Of a DNA stretch of 64,000 nt, positions 38,101 through 53,100 are shown piece after piece. This DNA comes from Pedobacter sp. WC2423 (GTDB lineage: Bacteria; Bacteroidota; Bacteroidia; Sphingobacteriales; Sphingobacteriaceae). The notes below the pieces were generated by a model. It searched no databases, was not told the origin of the DNA, and was given only the letters and a program-made list of their open reading frames with translations. Location of the stretch: contig NZ_CP162005.1 in the NCBI RefSeq assembly GCF_040822065.1, positions 186,001 through 250,000 on the forward strand, read 5' to 3'. Each line of letters opens with the position of its first letter. Within the stretch, counting starts at the first letter, position 1. The position numbers and the translations under genes are program-made.

Positions 38101-41100
38101 CTGGCAGGATTTACTGCGGATTCCAAGAGTAGGTATTCATGATAATTTCTTTGAACTGGGCGGGGACTCTATTATTACGATACAGGTAGTGAGCCGTGCT
38201 AAACGAATGGGCTATAACCTGCATCCGCGAGATCTGTTTAGCTGTCAGACCATTGCAGTATTAGCTGCTGTGCTGGCCAAAAGTGAAATTGAGGCTGGCT
38301 CATTGGCAGAACAGGGGATTTTAAAAGGTCATAGTGGTTTACTTCCTGTTCAGCAATGGTTTTTTGAAATTGCTGATCAGAAAGAATCACATTTCAATCA
38401 GCATGTTTTACTGACGATAACTAAGGATATCACGCCGCAGACCATAGAAGAAGCGATCCGTACATTGGTTCAATACCATGATGCCCTTCGTTTTACTTAT
38501 AATTCGGATGAAAGCGGATTAGTACAGGAATATGGCACCTATGAAGGTCAGCTTGCTATAGCAGATTTAAACGATGTTGCGCCTGCTCAATTACAAGAAG
38601 CCATTTTGCTGACTGGCGAAAAATACCAGCGTAGTCTGGATATTGAAAAAGGGATATTACTGCGTGCAGTGCTGATGCTTACACCAGAAGAAGAAGCACA
38701 AAACCGTTTGCTGATTATCGTGCATCACCTTGCAGTAGATGGCGTTTCATGGCGTATTTTGGTGGAAGATCTGCAATTGCTGCTTGAAAATAGTATGGCG
38801 CAACCCGTTGAAAATAGTACAGCGCAATCAATTGAAAATACGGATAAGTCAATCGCAAACAGCAAATCAGTAACCAGGTTATTAGGTAAGAAAAGCAGCG
38901 CTGTTCGTCAGTGGTATGATGCACTGACAGCGTATTCAAAAAACGATGATTTAAAAACGCAACTACCTTACTGGGAAAAAACAGTACAACAAGCTGGCAG
39001 GTTAAAAACGGATTTTGATTATCCGGGTATAGTTACTTATGGTGATACGACCAGCCAGGTCTTAAAATTAAACAGCAAACAGACGCGTCGTCTTTTACAA
39101 GAAGTACCCAAAGCTTATCATACAGAAATCAACGATATCTTGCTGGCTGCCTTAGCGATGACGCTGACTGAATGGAACAGCAATCAAACCGTTACGCTCA
39201 AAATGGAAGGCCACGGGCGTGAAGATATTTCAAATGGCATAGATACCAGCCGTACTATTGGCTGGTTTACAAGTTTGTATCCGGTATCCCTTGAAATCTC
39301 AAAAAATCTGCAGGCCGGTGATGTGGTGAAAAGTGTGAAAGAGCAATTGCGCCAGATCCCGGGAAAAGGCCTTGGTTATGGTATTCTTAAATATATCAAT
39401 AAAGAACCGGCGTTACAGCACCCTAATGGCGATATCGTATTCAACTACTTAGGTCAGATGAATAATATGCTGGATGGCAATGGAATTCTGGGAACAGCAG
39501 AAGAGGAGGCAGGAAGCCCGGTTGGCCATACTTTACAGCTGCCTGATAAACTTTATATCAATAGTATCATTAAAAATGATGAACTGGAAATTGACTGGAG
39601 GTACAGTCCTCATCATTTCTCTTCTGCAAGTATTGCACATTTATCAGCGGTATTTATCGCTAACCTGGAAACACTGATCGACCATTGCGTGTCCCGTACA
39701 GAAACGGCTTTCACCCCTTCAGACTACGGTCTTGGAAATGTGATCGGTTATGCTGAACTGGATGCATTTTTGGATAACGGAGATGGAAACCGCAGAAAAC
39801 AAATAGAAAGCATTTATCCGCTCAGCGGGTTGCAGGCAGGTATGCTTTTTCACGGATTAGCAGATACCCAGACTGGTTCTTATGTAGAACAGCTGACTGC
39901 TGATATGACGGCCTTGGACGAACAATTATTTGCTCAGAGCTGGGAATATCTGTTGAAACAGCATACTATCTTGCGCAGTGCTATTTATTACGATATTTTC
40001 AATGTCCCTGTGCAATGTGTATTGAAAGATGTTAAACTGCCAATTGAGATTCAGGATTACCGTGAACTCAGTAAAAAAGCGCAACAGAAAGCCATTCAGA
40101 AATACACAGCTAAAGATCGGATCCGTGGTTTTGATTTTGCAGCAGCGCCATTGATGCGGATCTGCCTGTTCCGCCTGGCAGATAATCAGTACAGATTGTT
40201 ATGGAGTTTCCATCACATCCTTTTAGATGGCTGGTCATTGCCGGTGCTGATAGAAGAGCTTTTACAAACTTATGAGTCGCTGATCAATGGTCAGCCGGTT
40301 TCTATTGCAACAACAGATCGTTACGAAAACTACATCCGTTATATCAACCGCCGTCCTAAACAGGAAGAAAAAGAATATTGGTTTAACTATCTGAAACCGC
40401 TGACTGAAAGTAGTAAACTGCCATTTATCAGAACGGTTGTGGCGGAACCAGCAAAAGGACAATTTGAAATAGAGACTATACAACTCAATAAAGCAATTAC
40501 AGCAAGTCTTACCGCTTACACGCAGCGTAACCGGATTACGCTGAACACACTCGTACAGGGCGTTTGGGCTTATCTGTTACACCACTATACTGGCCGTGCC
40601 GATGTGGTTTATGGGGTAACTGTGTCTGGTCGTCCCGAAGATCTGGCAGGAGTAGAGCGTGCAGTAGGTATGTATATTAATACGCTGCCTTTATTCACTC
40701 AGATCGAACCCGCTCAGGAGGTATCGGTATGGCTACAACAATTACAGGCCGGTCAACTGCGCAGCCGTGAATTCCAGTATGCTGCATTGAATGAAATTCA
40801 GCGTCAGAGTTCAGTTTCGGGCGAATTGTTTGATAGTATCCTGGTCTTTGAAAATTATCCGGTAGATGAAGTTTTATTAGCTCAAACCTGGAAACTACAA
40901 TTATCTGGAGCAGATGTAAAAGAGCAAACTAATTATCCGCTCAGTATTACGGTGATGGCGGCAGAGCAGATCAATATTCGTTTTGAATATAATACAGAAT
41001 TATTGAGCGGTGCTGATGTGAAAAGAATGACCGGGCATTTTGAAACTGCCCTGTTCCATATCATTACCCAGAAATCACCAAAACTTGAAAATATAAATAT

Positions 41101-44100
41101 CCTGACCGCTGAAGAAAAAAAGTGGTTAATTACAGGTTTAAATGCGAATCAATTCACTTATCCTGCGGATCAGACCCTGACTAGTCTTTTTGCAGCACAG
41201 GTGTTAAAATCTCCCCTGGCAACTGCTGTGCGCTTTGAAGATCAGGAACTTACTTATGCTGAACTTGATGCGCTTTCCAATGAACTGGCTCATATACTTT
41301 TAGGTTTTGGTGTTAAAAGAAATACGCTCCTGCCAATATTCATAGAGCGGTCTCCTGAAATGATTGTTGGTCTGCTGGGTATTTTGAAAGCAGGGGCAGC
41401 TTACGTACCTATTCATCCGGATTATCCTGCTGAACGTACCGCTTTTATTCTTTCGGATATTACAGCACCCCTCATCTTAAGCAGTCGTGTTAGTGCTGAA
41501 TTTTTACCCGAAACCGATTTGCCGGTCGTCTTACTGGATAATAAATTACATTCAGGAGGGTTTTCAACAGCGCTTGTTCTTGAAAATAATCCATCAGACC
41601 TGGCTTACGTAATTTATACTTCGGGTTCTACAGGGCAACCTAAAGGTGTACTGGTAGAACACCGCAGCGTCGTTAACCTGATCAATTACCAGGGCGCTAA
41701 ATTTGGTGTAGATCAGACGGACAAAATTCTTCAGTTCTCGAACTATAATTTTGATGCGGCAGTAGAGCAGATTTTCCTGGCGCTATTCAATGGTGCATCA
41801 CTGGTTATACTGGATGAGGCTACCCGTTTAGATCCGTCTGCATTGGAAAACCTATTGCTAAAAGAGCAGATTACGCACCTTCATGCTACCCCAGGTTTCC
41901 TTGAAACTATCAATGCAGGCAATTACGAAGGGCTTAGACGTGTAATCTCCGGTGGTGAATACTGCCGCGTTTCTCTCGCTGAAAAATGGAAACCATTTGC
42001 TGCATTTTATAACGAATACGGGCCTACTGAAACTACAGTTACGGCGCTTGAATATCAATATCCATTAGCTTCAGCAGCAACCGGGCAGGATAGTGTTCCA
42101 ATTGGCCGCGGTTTAGGGAATATCCGCACTTACCTGCTGGATGCACAATTGCGTCCTGTTGCAGCCGGAGTGGCGGGAGAACTGTATATCGCAGGTGTAC
42201 AAGTGGCAAGAGGGTATTTAAACCGTCCGGAGCAAACCGCACAGAGTTTCCTTGCAGATCCATTTGTAAGCGGAGAACGCATGTATAAAACAGGTGATAT
42301 CTGTAAGTTATTGCCAGATGGAAATCTGACTTTTGTGGGGCGTAATGATGAACAGGTCAAAGTCCGTGGTTACCGGATTGAACTTGGCGAAATAGAAAAT
42401 GTATTAGAACAAAGTACACAGGTTTCTCAAGGAGTAGTTTTAGCGAGAACTGATGATCAGGGCAATAAACGCCTGGTAGGTTATGTGGTTCCGGCTGATG
42501 CTGACTTATTTGATAAAGAAGAACTGATTACCTTCCTGAAAACCCGTTTACCAGAATATATGGTTCCGGGGTGGTGGGTAGTTTTAGCTCAACTACCTCT
42601 TACCAGCAATGGTAAAATTGATAAAAAAGCATTGCCAGATCCGGATGCAAATGATTTGACCATACAGGAGTATGTTGCTCCGGCAAATCAACTGGAACAA
42701 ACACTGGCTGTCATCTGGCAGGAATTGTTAGGCTTAACACAAGTAGGTGTTCATGATAATTTCTTTGAACTGGGAGGTGACTCGATTATTACCATTCAGG
42801 TGGTCAGCCGTGCCAGACGTGCAGGATACGGACTCAATCCCCGTGACTTATTTACCTGTCAGACCATTTCGCGTCTTGCGGCATTCATGGATTTACAACA
42901 GGAAGTTAAGGTTGTTGCTGAACAAGGGATTTTAACCGGAAATAGTGGGCTATTGCCTATTCAGCAATGGTTCCTGGAAACAGAAACCGCTGCACTTTCA
43001 CATTATAATCAGCATATTGTTTTAACAGTTGCTAAAAGCATCAGTGCTGAGCAATTGCAAATGGCACTGGATAAACTCGTGAATCACCATGATGCACTCC
43101 GCTTTGCTTATCATTTGTCGGCAGGGGGTTGGGAACAAACTTATAGTGATCATCAGTCAAAAATTGAAGTCTTTGACTATACCAAAAAGCCAAAACAATG
43201 GTCAGAAGCTATTCAGGTTAATCTGGATCTTTTACAGGTACAAACGGCTATCGAACAAGGAAACCTGGTGCAGGCAGCCTTATTGATTGCTCCTGCTGCT
43301 GAGCCAGCGAATCACTTCCTGTTGGTTGTTCATCATCTTGCTGTAGATGGGGTATCGTGGCGTGTCCTGACAGATGATCTTGAGCTGTTGCTTCAACAGG
43401 AAGATCAGCCTGTTTTAGCTGTTTTGGGCAATAAAACAAGCGCTGTCCGTCAATGGTATGATACGATGGCGGCCTATGGCAAACGTACAAACCTGCTGAA
43501 TCAGGAAGCATACTGGAAAAAAACTAAACAAGGGTTTGTTCCACTGCGTACCGATCATACTTTTAATGAAGTGATAACCATAGCTGATATACAGAATTAT
43601 ACCGTAAAATTAGGCAGTACTGCAACCTCAAATTTATTGAAGGATGTATCTAAAGCTTATCATACCGAAATTAACGATATTCTGTTAAACGCACTGGCGC
43701 TTACAATTGCATCATATAATAAAAACAATAAGGTATTGGTGGGGATGGAAGGGCATGGCCGTGAAGATTTAGCAGCAGATGCCGATACCAGCCGTACTGT
43801 TGGCTGGCTGACCAGTATGTTCCCTGTTTTACTGGAAGTAGAAACCGGAGCAGGCAGAGGACAGCAGCTTAAAAATATCAAAGAGCAATTAAGACAAGTA
43901 CCGGATAAAGGAATTGGCTACGGCTTACTGAAATACATTAATAAAACGGAATCCTTACAAGGAAAAGATTCGTGGGAAGTCTTATTTAACTACCTCGGAC
44001 AATCGGGTCAAACCGCAACTGAAGGTTCATATACTGTACCGCAATGGGAATTATTTGGCTCATCAGCAGGCCGTGATTTCCCGGTTGAAGGAAAACTGGC

Positions 44101-47100
44101 TGTCAATTGTATGATCATTGATAACGAGCTGGTCTTATACTGGAGTTACAGCAACCGTCATTTCAATACAGCAACTATTCATCAGCTGGCGGCAAATTAC
44201 CTGTCTCATCTCGAAGATATAATCAAACATTGTATTGGAAAAGGTACCGCGTCATTTACACCTTCTGATTATGGATTGGGTGGGATGATTAGTTATAATG
44301 AACTGGATCAGTTTCTGGATGATGATTACAATGGCAAACAAAGGAAATTGCAACTGGAAAGTATGTCCCGTTTAAGTGGTTTACAGGAAGGGATGCTGTT
44401 CCATAGTTTATATGATCAAAATGCCGGAGCGTATATCCAGCAGTTTACTGGTGAATTGAAAGATGCAGACATCCATGCTTTTATACAGAGCTGGCAACAT
44501 CTGCTCAAACAACACAGTATTTTAAGAAGTGCTTTTTACTATGACGTCTTCCAGGTTCCGGTACAATGTGTTTACAAAGAAGCGCAGCTCCCTGTTACTG
44601 AACTCGACTTACAGGGGTTAAGTGCTGAACAACAGGAACAGGCCATCCAGGAGTATAAAAAGGAAGACCTGATTCAAGGTTTTGATTTTATTTCGGCTCC
44701 TCTGATGCGTATTTGTCTGATTCAGCTGGATGCGGCCCGTTATCAATTCTGTTTAACCCACCATCATATTTTATTAGATGGCTGGTCGATGCCAGTATTA
44801 ATGGAAGAACTGCTCACTAATTACGAATACCTGATCCATCAAAAAGCTATACCAGTTGTTGCAGAAGACCATTACGAAAATTATATACGTTATATAGAAC
44901 GTCAGGATAAAGAGGAAGCAACTTCTTACTGGCGTAATTACCTGGATGGATTGGAAGAAGCAACCCTGCTGCCTTTCATCAATAATTTATCAGACCGTAC
45001 CCAAAGTAACCTGGGATATAGAGAAGAAATTCTAGAGCTTGATGCTGAATTTACAACCCGTTTAACGCGTTACGCGCAGCAAAACCGGGTTACTATTAAT
45101 ACCCTGATGCAGGGAATCTGGTCTTACCTGCTTTATAATTATACAGGAAGAAAAGACGTTTCTTTTGGTATAGTTGTGTCTGGCCGTCCGGAAGATTTAC
45201 CGGGCGTAGAAAGTGCCATAGGGATGTACATTAGTACTTTACCGCTTCATGGCCAGATTGATTTATCACAGGATATTGCCGCAGGATTACAGAAAATACA
45301 AGCGCAGCAACTGGAAAGCAGAGCTTACCAATATACCAGTCTGAGTGAAATTCAACGACTTTCTGGTATCACTGGAAACTTGTTTGATACCTTAATGGTC
45401 TTTGAGAATTATCCGGTTAGCCAGGCTTTAGAGGTGAAAAAATGGAGTTTACAAATCAATAACCTGGATGTTGGAGCGCAGCATACCAATTACCCGTTAA
45501 GTATTATTGTGATGGCTGGCAAAGAAATAGCTATCCATTTCAGTTACAATGACCTGTTAGCCGAAAACTATATCCAGCTTATCGCTGGTCACTTTAAACA
45601 GGTGTTGAATCAGGTAATTTCTTCAGGAAAGCTGAATTTCGGTGATCTAAACCTGCTGACTAAGCAGGAACAAGGACAATTATTGAATGATTTCAATGCC
45701 ACAAGCATTTCGCCATTACCTGTTCAGACCGTGATTGCCCGTTTTGCAGCACAAGCATTGTTGCAAGCTGACCGCCCGGCTATCATCGCTGGTACAGATT
45801 CCCTGAGTTATCGTGAACTGGACAAGCAATCCTCCCGTTTTGCGCATTACCTAATTGAAAAAGGGGTAACCACCGGTACTTTAGTCCCGGTTTGTGAGGA
45901 AAGATCAGCAAGTATTGTGACCTCTATACTCGCTATTGCAAAAGCAGGAGGGGTTTATGTTCCGATTGACCCGGGTTATCCGGCAGAACGGATCCAGTAT
46001 ATGTTAGCAGACACGTGTGCAACTTTACTGATCGCCAATGAGAAAGTATTAGCTGGTTTGCCAGTTGTCAAAAATCTGGAATTGATTAACCCTGAAAAGC
46101 TGAATCTGGATGAGTATCCGGTTACAGCACCAGTTATCTCTGTTGGTTTAGCAGATCTGGTTTATGTAATTTACACTTCAGGATCTACAGGTCAGCCAAA
46201 AGGGGTACAGATTACCCATGCAGGCCTTTCTAACTTAGTGAGCTGGCATCTGGAGCGTTATGAACTAAACAGTGAAAGTAAAACGACCGCAGCAGCGGGG
46301 ATCGGTTTCGATGCTTTCGGCTGGGAAATATGGCCTGCCCTGAGTGCGGGTGCTGCATTATATATGATAACTGATGAACAAAGATTGTCGCCATCAGGTT
46401 TAGCCACTTATTATCTTCAGGAAGGCATTACGCATAGTTTCCTTGCTACGGTTTTAATCCCTGAATTTATAGCAGCCAGCAGAAATAGCGCTTTAGCTTT
46501 AAAATACCTTCTTGCGGGTGGAGATAAATTAGCCGCTGTCGATCTGCATGGTTTAGGTTATCAAATCGTGAATAACTACGGGCCAACAGAAAACAGTGTC
46601 GTCACTACCAGTTACGTACTTTCAACTGCGGATGGTGAAACTGCGCCTCCAATTGGTATCCCGGTCAGCAATACACAATTATATATACTGAATGAAGAAA
46701 ACAAACTAAGTCCGGTAGGGGTAGCCGGAGAACTGTGTATCAGTGGTATTGGTGTAGCTACTGGCTATCTGAACCGCGAAGTGCTGACTCAGGAAAAATT
46801 TACAGTTAACCCATTCGATCAGAACTGGGGGGCACGGATGTACCGCAGCGGGGATTTAGCACGCTGGTTACCAGATGGAAATATCGAATATCTGGGGCGT
46901 ATGGATGATCAGGTTAAAATTCGTGGTTACCGTATAGAATTAGGCGAGATTGAAAATGTCCTTCAGCAAAATCCGGCAGTAAAACATGCCATAGTAATTG
47001 CTAAAACTGATGATAGCGGCAATAAACAATTAGTAGGTTATATAGTGCCGGAGCATGTTTTTGATAGAGAAAATATGATCAGTTATCTGAAAGACAGGTT

Positions 47101-50100
47101 GCCTGATTATATGGTTCCTGCTTTATGGGTTGCTTTAGAAAAGCTGCCAATGACCAGCAATGGTAAGGTAGACAAGAAAATGTTGCCTGAAGTATCGGTC
47201 AGCAACTTGCTGAGTTTAAACTATGTTGCACCACGAAATACGGCAGAACAAACACTGGTAGAAATCTGGCAAGAGCTGTTGCGCGTAGAGCAGGTGGGTA
47301 TCCATGACAATTTCTTTGAATTGGGTGGTGACTCTATTATTACGATACAAGCGGTTAGCCGTGCAAAAAGAGCTGGTTTAGAATTTCAGCCGAAAGATTT
47401 ATTTGTTCACCAGACTATCGCCCGTTTAGCAGCACTTTTACAAGTCGCTAAAGCGCAGCTGGTCAAAGGAGAAGAAGGCACACTATGCGGAAACAGCGGA
47501 TTGTTACCTATCCAGTCCTGGTTTTTTGCAGATGGAGGTACGGTAACTTCTCATTTCAATCAGCAGATTTTATTAAACCTGGATAAACAAACTGATCATG
47601 CCATACTTGAAGTAGCGATCAAACAATTGATAGCTTACCATGATGCCCTGAGATTTATTTATCAGCAAACAGCAGCTGGCTGGCAACAGCGTTATGGAGA
47701 TTACAGAGGCGAGCTGAAGATCACAGACCTGACACAGATACCCGTTAATTTATTAGCTGATGCCATTACAACTGAATGTAACCTTGCACAACACAGTTTA
47801 AATATTGAAGAAGGGATATTGATCCGCACTGTTTTGATGCAGACACCAGCTACTGAACCTTATAATCGCTTATTGGTTGTGGTACATCACCTTGCAGTAG
47901 ATGGAGTTTCCTGGCGAATCTTTTTAGAAGACCTGACTTTATTACTGCAAGCTCCGCAAAAGGGCTTAACTGCTCCTAAAAGTCATTCTTACAGACAGTG
48001 GCAGGAATCACTGGTGGCTTATAGTCAAAGCCGGAGCCTGTTAGCTCAGGAATCTTACTGGAAAACAGCTGCACAACAATACATTCCTCTAAAAACAGAA
48101 CAGGCGTATACAGCTGAAATCAGGGCTGAGGACACGGCAAACTATATCGTGATTTTAGATGCTAAACAAACGCATCGTTTATTACAGGAAGTTCCAAAAG
48201 CATACCATACCGAAATCAATGATATCCTGTTAAGTGCATTAGCCCTTACTTTATCGGAATGGAATGGGCAAGGTAAAGTGTCCATTGGATTAGAAGGTCA
48301 CGGCCGTGAAAACATGGATGCAGATAGTGATACGAGTCATACTATTGGCTGGTTTACGACGCTTTATCCAGTATTGCTGGAAGTTGGTACAGCAAAAGAA
48401 CCGGCTGACGTCATCAAAAACATTAAAGAACAATTGCGCCGTATCCCGGTAAAAGGGATTGGTTATGGCATATTGAAATATATCAATAAGGCTTCATTCC
48501 TGCAAAGCAAAGATCCGTGGGATGTGGTATTTAATTACCTTGGACAATGGGATAATGCTACTGGTGGAGACGGGCACTTATCAGCTGCTAAAGAAGACAC
48601 TGGAGCTACAGTAGGAAACGATTTCATTTTCCGCGATAAACTGGCCATTAACAGTTCAATTCGCAGTGGTGAATTGGTTATTGATTTGGGCTACAGCGCG
48701 AAACACTTTACTGCAGCTGGAATTCAGCAAATAGGTGAGTCTTACCTTGCGCATTTACAAATCCTGATTGATCATTGTGCGGCACAAAGGACTACTGTTC
48801 TTACGCCTTCAGATTATGGGCTGGGCGATGCGGTTACTTATCAGCAGCTGGATAACTTCCTGAATGATACTTATCTTCAGAAAACACGCAGAAACCAGGT
48901 AGAGCGCATTTATCCATTGAGTGGTTTGCAGTCTGGCATGTTGTTCCACGGTCTTTATGACGGTGAAGCAGGTAATTATGTAGAACAGTTTACCTCAGTA
49001 CTCAACTTTGTGGACGAAGTGATTTTTATGAAAAGCTGGGACTGGGTGATGCAAAGACATACAATTTTGCGCAGTGCATTCTATGCTGATGCGTTTAATA
49101 TCCCTGTGCAATGTGTTTATAAGGAAGTAGCCATGCCGTTAACGGTTTTTGACTACCGTATTATGGATGCATTGGCACAAGAAACCGCGATTCAGGAATA
49201 TGCTGCTGCAGATCGTTCAGGTGGTTTTGATTTTACAATAGCTCCGCTGATGCGTGTTTGTTTGTCTAAACTGGACGATAACCGTAATCATCTGCTTTGG
49301 ACGTTCCACCACATTTTACTGGATGGATGGTCTGTGCCGATCTTATTACAGGAATTACTGGAAGTATATGAGGCGCTGGCGACAAATCAGCCAGCACCTG
49401 TATTAACTGAAGACCGTTATGAAGATTATATCCACTATATTCAGCAGGACGATAACGGAAAAGCAGAAGCACACTGGAAAAGCTATTTACAACCGATAAC
49501 AGAAGGTAGTTTACTTCCTTTTGTAAATACCAAAGCCGACCGTACTAAAGGAATCGGGGTTTACAGCCTGAAACAACTGGCTGTGAATGTGGAAACAACT
49601 TCGCTGTTAGCAGCTTATGCACAACGTAATCACATTACCTTAAATACATTGATGCAAGGGGTGTGGGCGTATTTATTGTCACAATATACAGGCCGCAACG
49701 AGGTGACTTATGGTGTAACCGTATCGGGCCGTCCAGAAGCATTACCAGGTTTAGAACACGCTGTAGGGATGTATATCAATACATTATTGTTAACCGCTAC
49801 GGTGAATGATTCGCCGTTATCAGACTGGTTGCAAGCTATACAGACAGCTCAACTGGATAACCGCGAATACCAATATACGCCATTGAACGAGGTGAAACGC
49901 TGGGTTGCTGTAGAAGGAGAATTGTTTGATACCTTATTGGTTTTTGAAAACTATCCTGTCAGCGAAGTTTTAGCTGCACGTACCTGGAAACTGCAATTGG
50001 ATGATGCTCAGATTACTTCGCAAACCAATTATCCTTTATGGCTGGTGATTATGGCCGGGGCGGAAATTAATATCCGTTTTGAATACAATACTAATTTACT

Positions 50101-53100
50101 GGATGAAAAGCAGGTGAACAGGATTGCCGGTCATTTCGAGCAGGTCTTGTTACAACTGGCAACTGCTGACATTGTTGTACCGGGAGATCTGTTTTTATTA
50201 ACTGCTCATGAGCAGCAGGAGCTTGCTTTATTTAACAGTAAAGTTGTTCCTTATGCTGAAGAAGAAACTTTTGTCAGCCTGTTTGCTGCGCAAGTTATCC
50301 GCACACCTGAAGCACCTGCACTGGTTTATGAAAATGATTCCTTGACTTATCAGGAACTGGATGAACGCACGAATCAGCTGGCACATTATCTGCGAATTAA
50401 GGGAATAGGAGCAGGATCGTTAGTGCCTTTATGCATAGAACGTTCTCTGGATATGATTATTGGGCTGATTGGAATTTTAAAAGCTGGTGCTGCCTATGTG
50501 CCGGTTGATCCTGATTTTCCGCAAGACCGGATTAACCATATGCTGGCCGACACCGCTGCAAAAGTCATTGTGACCAGCAGTACTGGTCTGAATTTATTAA
50601 CCGAAAGCAGCGCTGAGGCGATTACATTGGATACTGCTATATTAACAGACTATCCGGTTACTGCGCTAAACGAACCTGTTGATGCGTCCAGTCCGGTATA
50701 TGTAATTTATACTTCCGGAAGTACGGGTCAATCAAAAGGAGTAATCCTGACGCACGGTAACTTAACAGATTATTTAGCAGGTTTACAAGACGCACTTCCG
50801 ATAGCTTCATGTCTTTCATTTGGTTTGATGTCCAGTATCGCAACTGATCTTGGAAATACCGTATTGTTTGCTGCATTCCTGAATGGCGGAGCGCTGCATG
50901 TCTTTTCTAAAGCTGCGATTACTGATCCATATCAGCTGCAAGCTTATCTGGCTGAACATCCGATAGACTGTATCAAAATTGTTCCGTCACATTGGAAAGC
51001 ACTTTCAATGCCTGATTTCTTACTGCTGCCAGAAAAACTGCTCATTTTCGGAGGAGAAGCGCTGTCGGCAGATTTGATCCATAAAATCAGGGCTTACGGC
51101 AGTAATTGTACGCTGGTGAATCATTATGGGCCTACAGAAACCACCATTGGTAAATTATTACATGTGGTGAAAGAGGGTTACGATTATCAGGAAAATATCC
51201 CGGTAGGTAAACCATTCTCTAATACCAAAGTATATGTAGTGAATGCCAGTGGACAATTATGTCCTGTAGGTGTACCAGGAGAATTACTCATTGGTGGAGA
51301 TGGTGTGGCTTCAGGATATCTGAATAACACAGTGCTATCCGCAGAGAAATTTATCAATGATCCATTCTCAGATACCAGTGATATTCGTTTCTATCGTACA
51401 GGAGATACCGTTAAATATTTAGCTGATGGGAATATCCTGTTTATCGGACGTGGTGACGATCAGGTTAAAATCAGAGGTTACCGTATCGAGCTGGGAGAAA
51501 TAGAAAGTGCACTGGCCGGATGTTCTGATTATGTTCATCAGGCGGTAGTGCTGGCAAGACCTGACGATGCAGGAAATAAACGTTTGATAGGTTATATCGT
51601 TGCTAAAGGGGAGTATAACAAAGATGCGATTGTCGCTTATCTGAAAAACAGGCTGCCGGATTATATGATTCCGCTGCTTTTTGTGGAACTGGAAAAACTT
51701 CCGCTTACCGCTAACGGGAAAGTTGATAAACGTGCTTTACCTGAGCCTGATGTTAATAGCCTTTTACCGAATGATTATGTCGCACCGCGTAACGAAACAG
51801 AAAATGTACTGATTGCCATTTGGCAGGAAGTTTTACGCCTGGATAAAATAGGGGTACATGATAACTTCTTTGAACTGGGTGGAGATTCAATTATTACCAT
51901 TCAGGTAGTCAGCAGAAGCAGAAGAAGCGGTTATGTATTGTCACCTAAAGATATATTTACCTGTCAGACTGTTGCCCGTTTATCGGCACAACTGGCTGTA
52001 CAGGAAAACAATAAAGTAAATGCAGAACAGGGAACACTTTCAGGAAACAGTGGATTATTACCAATCCAGCAAAAATTCCTGAATAGCGTCAATCCTGTCA
52101 AATCATTCTATAACCACCATATCACTTATGCCATAAATAAAGATGTTGCTATAGCGGACTTATCGGCAGCAATCTCTGAGCTCGCGGTTTACCATGATGC
52201 GGTCCGTTTTGCTTATCAGCAAACAACAGCAGGGTGGGAGCAAACTTATACTGCTCAGCAAGTGGTGCTTGAAGTTATTGATCTGCAAAATAAAGAAACA
52301 GGAGAATTTGACCTGGCATTGGCTGAGCATACTGCACGCTACCAGGAGAGCCTTGACCTTGAAAAAGGTATTTTATTCCGTGCGGTGTTGTTTTTATCGC
52401 CGTCAGCAGCACATCAGCTACTCTTTATTATCCATCACCTTGCAGTTGACGGAGTTTCGTGGCGTATCCTTTCGGATGACCTTGAATTGCTGTTACAGCA
52501 TCCAGGGCAGCCAGCCGCTGCTGTATTAGGCGCTAAAACGAGTTCTTACCGTCAATGGTATGCTGCCTTGGCAGCTTATGGCCATAGCCGTGGTTTACAG
52601 GGGCAACAGGATTATTGGGAACAGCATTCCCGCGCTTATGTGCCTTTAAGGACTGATCATCAGTCAGAAATGGTGATTAGTATTTCTGATATGGATACAG
52701 TAATGGTTCAACTGGATAGTTCAGCGACCAGCAAACTGCTTCATGAAGTTTCATCCGTTTACCATACAGAAATCAATGACCTGCTGTTAAGTGCGCTGGC
52801 ACTTACTTTAGCTGACTGGAACAAAACTTCAAAAGTTTCGATCGGACTGGAAGGTCATGGCCGTGAAGAAATTACCCAGGATATTGATACCAGTCGTACT
52901 GTAGGATGGTTTACTACCATTTACCCTGTGCTGCTGGAAACTGGAAATGATTATGGCCAGGTCATTAAACAGGTCAAAGAAACCTTAAGACAAATCCCTG
53001 ATAAAGGATTGGGTTATGGCGTACTGAAATATATCAATCAGTCTTTACAGGCCAATGATCCATGGGATGTACAATTCAATTACCTCGGACAAGCTGGTAC

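Noticed and set aside
52194..52529. Plus-strand open frame of 111 codons inside the NRPS gene
   Set aside because: It is in another frame from the synthetase and lies within an epimerization domain; a shadow of the real gene.
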